Assembly: GCF_900106995.1 (NCBI RefSeq)
Contig: NZ_FNOK01000018.1
Span: 62,001-126,000, forward strand
Direction: 5' to 3'
Length of the DNA: 64,000 nt
From: Saccharopolyspora shandongensis
Lineage (GTDB): Bacteria > Actinomycetota > Actinomycetes > Mycobacteriales > Pseudonocardiaceae
How positions within the stretch are numbered: the stretch's first letter is position 1; every line of letters starts with the position of its first letter. The notes under the pieces are model-generated. The model made no database searches, was not told the origin of the DNA, and saw only the letters and a list, made by a program, of their open reading frames with translations. The position numbers and the translations under genes were made by a program. Positions 60,482-64,000 of the stretch are shown piece by piece.

Positions 60482-61162
60482 ATGTCCAGTACCGGCATTT
60501 TCGCAGTCACCAAGCCCGATTCCACCGAGCCCAAAGACAAACCCGCGTCGGTGCGTGCTCCTCGGGTTCCCCGGCAGCGGCGGTGGTGGCTGCTGAGCGC
60601 GTCCCTCGGGTTGATCATCGTGTCCGTCGCGGGAACGGTCGCAGTGGTATCGGCGGCGTGGGATCGCGAGCCCATGTTGCAGCTGGTCCGTGATGTGGCG
60701 TGGGGACAGCCCATCAGGGACGCCGACATGACCACTGTGGAGCTTCCGCCGAGCGCACGGCAATTCGGGGTCGCGGATGCCGGCCGCAGCCGCGTTGTCG
60801 GGCAGATCGCCGCCGCCAACTTGCGCGCCGGGCACCTCCTGGCCTTCAGCGATGTCACCACACAAGTCGTGCCCGCCAGGGGACAGCAGGTGATCGGCGT
60901 TCGCCTCCCCCCGGGACGGTATCCGGCCCGCGGACTGGCACCCAACGATCCTGTGGAGGTCGTGGGCCTGTCGAGCTCCGGTACGACGTCGGAGACGGTG
61001 GCCGGCGGGACCGGGTTTCAGGCACGCGTGGTCCAGACATCACCCCCGGACTCCGAGGGCGCGATCGTGGTCGACCTGCTCATCGACTCCTCTGCATCCG
61101 AACAGGCCGATTCCACTGCCGCAGGCGGCGCACTCGTCAAACTGCTCGGCCCCGCCCACTGA
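60482..61162 (+). CDS. SAF-domain protein (CpaB/RcpC-like)
   Basis: 226 aa. Basic N-terminus, one transmembrane helix (WLLSASLGLIIVSVAGTVAV), then a SAF domain (LVRDVAWGQPIRDADMTTVE, VVGQIAAANLRAGHLLAFSD) and VIGVRLPPGRYPARGL. CpaB-type proteins line the secretin/periplasmic channel of Tad pili; in Gram-positives they are envelope components. ATG follows AGGGAGA. Confidence 0.75.
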   Translation: MSSTGIFAVTKPDSTEPKDKPASVRAPRVPRQRRWWLLSASLGLIIVSVAGTVAVVSAAWDREPMLQLVRDVAWGQPIRDADMTTVELPPSARQFGVADAGRSRVVGQIAAANLRAGHLLAFSDVTTQVVPARGQQVIGVRLPPGRYPARGLAPNDPVEVVGLSSSGTTSETVAGGTGFQARVVQTSPPDSEGAIVVDLLIDSSASEQADSTAAGGALVKLLGPAH

Positions 61163-61208
61163 AACCAGTGCAGTTTTCCGTTTTTCGTTCTCGTGAAAGG
61201 AGTTTGTC

Positions 61209-62006
61209 ATGGCTGTCATCACAATGCTGTCCGCAAAGGCCTCACCCGGAATCACCACAGCGGTCGCGGCACTGGCCACCGCCTGGCCCCACCGGCTTCT
61301 GGTGGTCGACGCCGATCCCGCCGGAGGTGACCTGCTGCGGGGATGGGGCAGCCCGTGGTTGGTCGACGGGCACCTCACCTCCGAGTGCGGGGCGGTCAGC
61401 TTCGCCGCCGCCACCCGCCACCTAGGCACCGTGCCCTCGGAAGGGCTGGCGGGACACGTGCAGGAAATTCCCAGTCACGACCATGTGCGGCTGCTGGCAG
61501 GCGTGACGACCCGCGCCCAGACGGGAGCCATCGGGGACGACGGCTGGCGACGACTCGCCAGCGCCACCCGCGATCTCGCCCGTGAAGGACCCGACGTCCT
61601 CATCGACGCCGGCCGCTGGGCACCGGAAACGCCCTGGCCGCTGATCACCGAAGCCGACCTGGTCCTGGTCGGAGTGCGCCCGACCCTCCGGCACATCTCA
61701 GCCGCACTGCCCTTGATCACCACGCTGCGCGAACTGATACCGATCACCCGGCTCGGAGCACTGGTAGCGGCCACCACAAGCCGCCAAGCCGACAGAGTCG
61801 CCCAGGCTCTAGGTGTCCCCGTGGGTGTCGAGCTCCCCGACGACCCGGCAGCCGCCCAGTTCTTCTCCGACGCGGCCGGCAACTGCCCGCCCCGTCACTC
61901 AGCCTTGTTGCGCACGAGCCGGAAGGCCGCCCTCCGGCTGCACCGCAGCCTCACCCCACCCACAACAAGGGTGGCCGACGGTGTCCCGGAAGCAGGTGCA
62001 GCATGA
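61209..62006 (+). CDS. CpaE/TadZ-like MinD-family ATPase
   Basis: 265 aa. Deviant Walker A SAKASPGITTA near residue 8, HRLLVVDADPAGGDLLRGWG, then VLIDAGRW and DLVLVGVRPTLRHI. These localise Tad assembly at the pole or membrane. AAAGGAG before the ATG; the stop overlaps the ATG of the ATPase gene. Confidence 0.75.
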   Translation: MAVITMLSAKASPGITTAVAALATAWPHRLLVVDADPAGGDLLRGWGSPWLVDGHLTSECGAVSFAAATRHLGTVPSEGLAGHVQEIPSHDHVRLLAGVTTRAQTGAIGDDGWRRLASATRDLAREGPDVLIDAGRWAPETPWPLITEADLVLVGVRPTLRHISAALPLITTLRELIPITRLGALVAATTSRQADRVAQALGVPVGVELPDDPAAAQFFSDAAGNCPPRHSALLRTSRKAALRLHRSLTPPTTRVADGVPEAGAA

Positions 62007-63376
62007 CCACCGGAATCAACGGCAGCACACACCTGCCTCTCGCGCGCGAAACCGTGGGAAGGGTACCGGATACCGCGACCGTGCAGGCGTTGCGGGAAAA
62101 GGTCGCTGCCCGCCTGCGGAACAGCAGCGCCGACGAACGTGCATCGGTGGTGGCCGCGGAAATCACCGCATGGGCCCACGACCGCGCCAGCAGGGGCGAC
62201 CCGCCATTGTCGGTGGCCGAGGAGCAGCGGCTCGCCGACGCGGTGCTGGCCGCGGTGTTCGGCCTGGGCCAGCTCCAGCCACTGCTGGAACTGGAGGACG
62301 TGGAGAACATCCACATCCACGGCCACGACCGAGTCTGGCTGGAGCTGGCCGACGGCCACCTACAACGCTGGCCCTACCCGGTCGCCGACTCCGACACCGA
62401 GCTTCTTGAACAGCTAGAGGCGATGTGCGCGCGGCTCGGGCAGACCTCCCGCGAGTTCAGCCCGGCTCAGCCCATCGTGAACCTGCGACTACCAGCAGGA
62501 GGGTCCTTGGGAGCGAGATTGGCGGCAGTACGGGAGGTCACCGACCGCCCGCGGATCGCCATCCGACGTCATCGCCTGACCCACACCACCCTCACCGACC
62601 TGCGCCGTCGCGGCACCCTCGACCCCGGCCTTGAGAACTTCCTCGCCGTCGCCGTGGCCGCGGGCGTGAACCTGCTCGTGACCGGCGGCCCGTTCGCCGG
62701 CAAAACCACGCTGTTGCGTGCACTATGCGCCGAAATCCCTGTCCACGAGCACATCGTGACCGTCGAGGACGACTACGAGCTCGGGCTGCATCTCGACGGC
62801 GAGCGCGTGGTGACCGCGTTCGAGGCACGCACCGCCAACGCCGAAGGCGTCGGAGAGATCAGCCTCGACGATCTCCTGAAACAAACCCTCCGACACTCGC
62901 CATCCCGGGTCATCGTCGGCGAAGTGCGCGGCGGGGAGATCACTGCGCTGCTGCGGGCGCTGGGTAACGGCGCCGCAGGCGGAATGGGCACCCTGCACGC
63001 GACATCGGCCCGCGCTGTCCCGGACCGCATCGCCGCGCTGGGGCAACTCGCCCTCCCACCGCTGTCCGTGGAAGCCGCGCACCGGTGGACGGCCTCCGCC
63101 CTAGACCTCATCGTTCACCTCGCCCGCCGGGACCACTCCGACCGCCGGGAACGCTTCGTGACCGAGATCGTCGAAGTCGGCCCCGTGGGCGATGCGGCCA
63201 TTCCGGACCTAACGACGCTGTTCGGCCCTCGCCCCGGTGACGGCCGTGCCGTCCCGACATGCCCTCCCAGCCCGACGCTGATGGCCCGTCTGCAAGCCCA
63301 CGGCCTGGACCGCACCCTCTTCAACCGGCCCGATGGCCAATGGAACAACTTCGATCAGAGGAGTGAGACGCCGTGA
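62003..63376 (+). CDS. Tad secretion ATPase CpaF/TadA
   Basis: 457 aa. N-terminal helical domain, VENIHIHGHDRVWLELADG, Walker A GGPFAGKTTLL (about residue 230), Asp box VEDDYEL, Walker B SRVIVGEVRGGEITALL and the His box MGTLHATSA. Hexameric motor that powers assembly and retraction of Tad pili. Overlaps the neighbours by 4 bp on both sides. Confidence 0.92.
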   Translation: MTTGINGSTHLPLARETVGRVPDTATVQALREKVAARLRNSSADERASVVAAEITAWAHDRASRGDPPLSVAEEQRLADAVLAAVFGLGQLQPLLELEDVENIHIHGHDRVWLELADGHLQRWPYPVADSDTELLEQLEAMCARLGQTSREFSPAQPIVNLRLPAGGSLGARLAAVREVTDRPRIAIRRHRLTHTTLTDLRRRGTLDPGLENFLAVAVAAGVNLLVTGGPFAGKTTLLRALCAEIPVHEHIVTVEDDYELGLHLDGERVVTAFEARTANAEGVGEISLDDLLKQTLRHSPSRVIVGEVRGGEITALLRALGNGAAGGMGTLHATSARAVPDRIAALGQLALPPLSVEAAHRWTASALDLIVHLARRDHSDRRERFVTEIVEVGPVGDAAIPDLTTLFGPRPGDGRAVPTCPPSPTLMARLQAHGLDRTLFNRPDGQWNNFDQRSETP

Positions 63377-64000
63377 TCGCCATTGTCACTGTCTTGTGTG
63401 GAGTGTTGTTCGGAACTGGGATTCTGCTCGGCGCCTTCTCTCTCATACCCCCGCCTCCGATGCGCTCCCGCGAGGAGACTACGAACAAGCGGCGCGCTGC
63501 GGTGAAGCCGTGGATGCTCCGGTGGTGGCGGCGTGGCGTGCTCGCCGTGCTGGTGGCGGCGGTGGTGTGGTGGGTGACCGGGTGGCCGGTGGCCGCCGCA
63601 GCCGCCATCGCAGCTGTTGTGGGCCTGCCTGTCGTGCTGGCCTCACGCGGTGCGCGGGAGGCCATCGTGCTGCAGGAAGCCCTTGCGGTGTGGACGCGGC
63701 GGGTCGGGGACCTGCTGGGCTCGGGCGTCGGAGGCTTGCACCACGCTGTCGCGCGCTCAGCCGACACCGCTCCGGAACCGCTGGCCGCGCCGGTTCGGCG
63801 TTTGGCGGACCGGCTGCGCACCGACAATCCGGAGACGGCGTTGCGGGCGTTCGCCGCGGAGTTCGGTGTTCCTGTGGTGGATGAGGTCGTGCTGGCGTTG
63901 CTGTTGCGTCTGCGGACCGGTGGACGTGGTTTGGTGGAGATCCTGCACGCCCAAGCCGCCGCGCTGCGCGCCCGCGCCGCCGCGACTCGCGAGGTCGAGG
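63373..64000 (+). CDS. TadB-like pilus inner-membrane protein (partial, runs off the edge)
   Basis: At least 209 aa from GTG overlapping the ATPase stop (GTGA). Signal-like first helix, basic stretch, two further helices (RGVLAVLVAAVVWWVTG, AAAAAIAAVVGLPVVLAS), then a type II secretion F domain (LAVWTRRVGDLLGSGVGGLH, LALLLRLRTGGRGLVEIL). The platform protein of the Tad machine. The 3' end is outside the window. Confidence 0.85.
   Translation, partial: MIAIVTVLCGVLFGTGILLGAFSLIPPPPMRSREETTNKRRAAVKPWMLRWWRRGVLAVLVAAVVWWVTGWPVAAAAAIAAVVGLPVVLASRGAREAIVLQEALAVWTRRVGDLLGSGVGGLHHAVARSADTAPEPLAAPVRRLADRLRTDNPETALRAFAAEFGVPVVDEVVLALLLRLRTGGRGLVEILHAQAAALRARAAATREVE

Noticed and set aside
1..64000. 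CRISPR arrays, tRNA or rRNA genes
   Set aside because: No regularly spaced repeats and no rRNA or tRNA-like sequence were noticed on reading; a dedicated scan was not possible.

Overview
The window is high-GC DNA from an actinomycete. A full conservon (CvnA-D), Lsr2, WhiB, DUF3558-type lipoproteins, an XRE / ImmA-IrrE / MAB_1171c-like cassette, frequent GTG and TTG starts, 4-bp ATGA or GTGA overlaps and TANNNT -10 boxes sitting directly on start codons (leaderless mRNA) all point to Pseudonocardiales or a close relative. This is inference from gene content; no rRNA or tRNA gene was seen. Most of the window looks like an accessory region: many regulators and small membrane proteins, two IS elements, and an unusual number of truncated or frameshifted genes.

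Layout. 1-3.6 kb: the end of an unknown gene, then conservon cvnA-D plus a GAF protein, followed by an acyl-CoA dehydrogenase. 5.1-9.8 kb: a hairpin-rich leader repeat, a TPR regulator without its NTPase domain, lipoproteins and small membrane proteins. 10.4-16.7 kb: an XRE/TPR regulator, a tightly overlapping operon of unknown function with a HicA-like tail domain, then a second copy of the hairpin leader in front of a second TPR protein. 17-21 kb: a fructosamine-kinase-like enzyme convergent with an XRE/TPR regulator, and an APH-fold kinase. 21.2-23.5 kb: a frameshifted nucleotidyltransferase gene and a defective ISL3-like element with 51-bp perfect inverted ends, inserted into the 3' part of a small gene. 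23.6-28.3 kb: a kinase, an aldo/keto reductase, a JmjC/cupin oxygenase and a 41-codon peptide gene, with a divergent XRE/TPR regulator. This is the best candidate for an undescribed (RiPP-like) system. 29.4-30.5 kb: full-length lsr2 divergent from a gene encoding only the Lsr2 dimerisation domain.

30.5-38.9 kb is a gene graveyard (creatininase, TniB-like ATPase, nucleoside kinase remnants) with intact islands: a 2H phosphoesterase, an XRE plus APH operon and a prim-pol-like protein. 39-44.1 kb: DUF3558-like lipoprotein paralogues, three RapZ C-terminal-domain genes (one intact, two broken), a CYTH-domain protein and a second copy of a twin-cysteine mini membrane protein. 44.2-46.2 kb: a type VII secretion module (EspC-like protein, WXG-type polymorphic toxin, SCO4402-type immunity protein). 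46.3-47.3 kb: an intact IS5-family element with a TCA target duplication. 48-50.9 kb: a coiled-coil protein, a membrane protein and a small HTH-tailed protein, with strong terminators. 51.4-55.6 kb: WhiB, then XRE, ImmA/IrrE peptidase, MAB_1171c-like membrane protein and amidohydrolase in one operon. 55.8-57.8 kb (minus strand): two small secreted proteins, a KAS III-like enzyme with Ser in place of the catalytic Cys, and a partner. 58.3-64 kb: start of a Tad pilus cluster (prepilin peptidase, lipoprotein, secreted protein, CpaB/RcpC, CpaE/TadZ, CpaF/TadA, TadB), running off the right edge.

All names are by motif and family recognition from the translated sequence; no database search was run.
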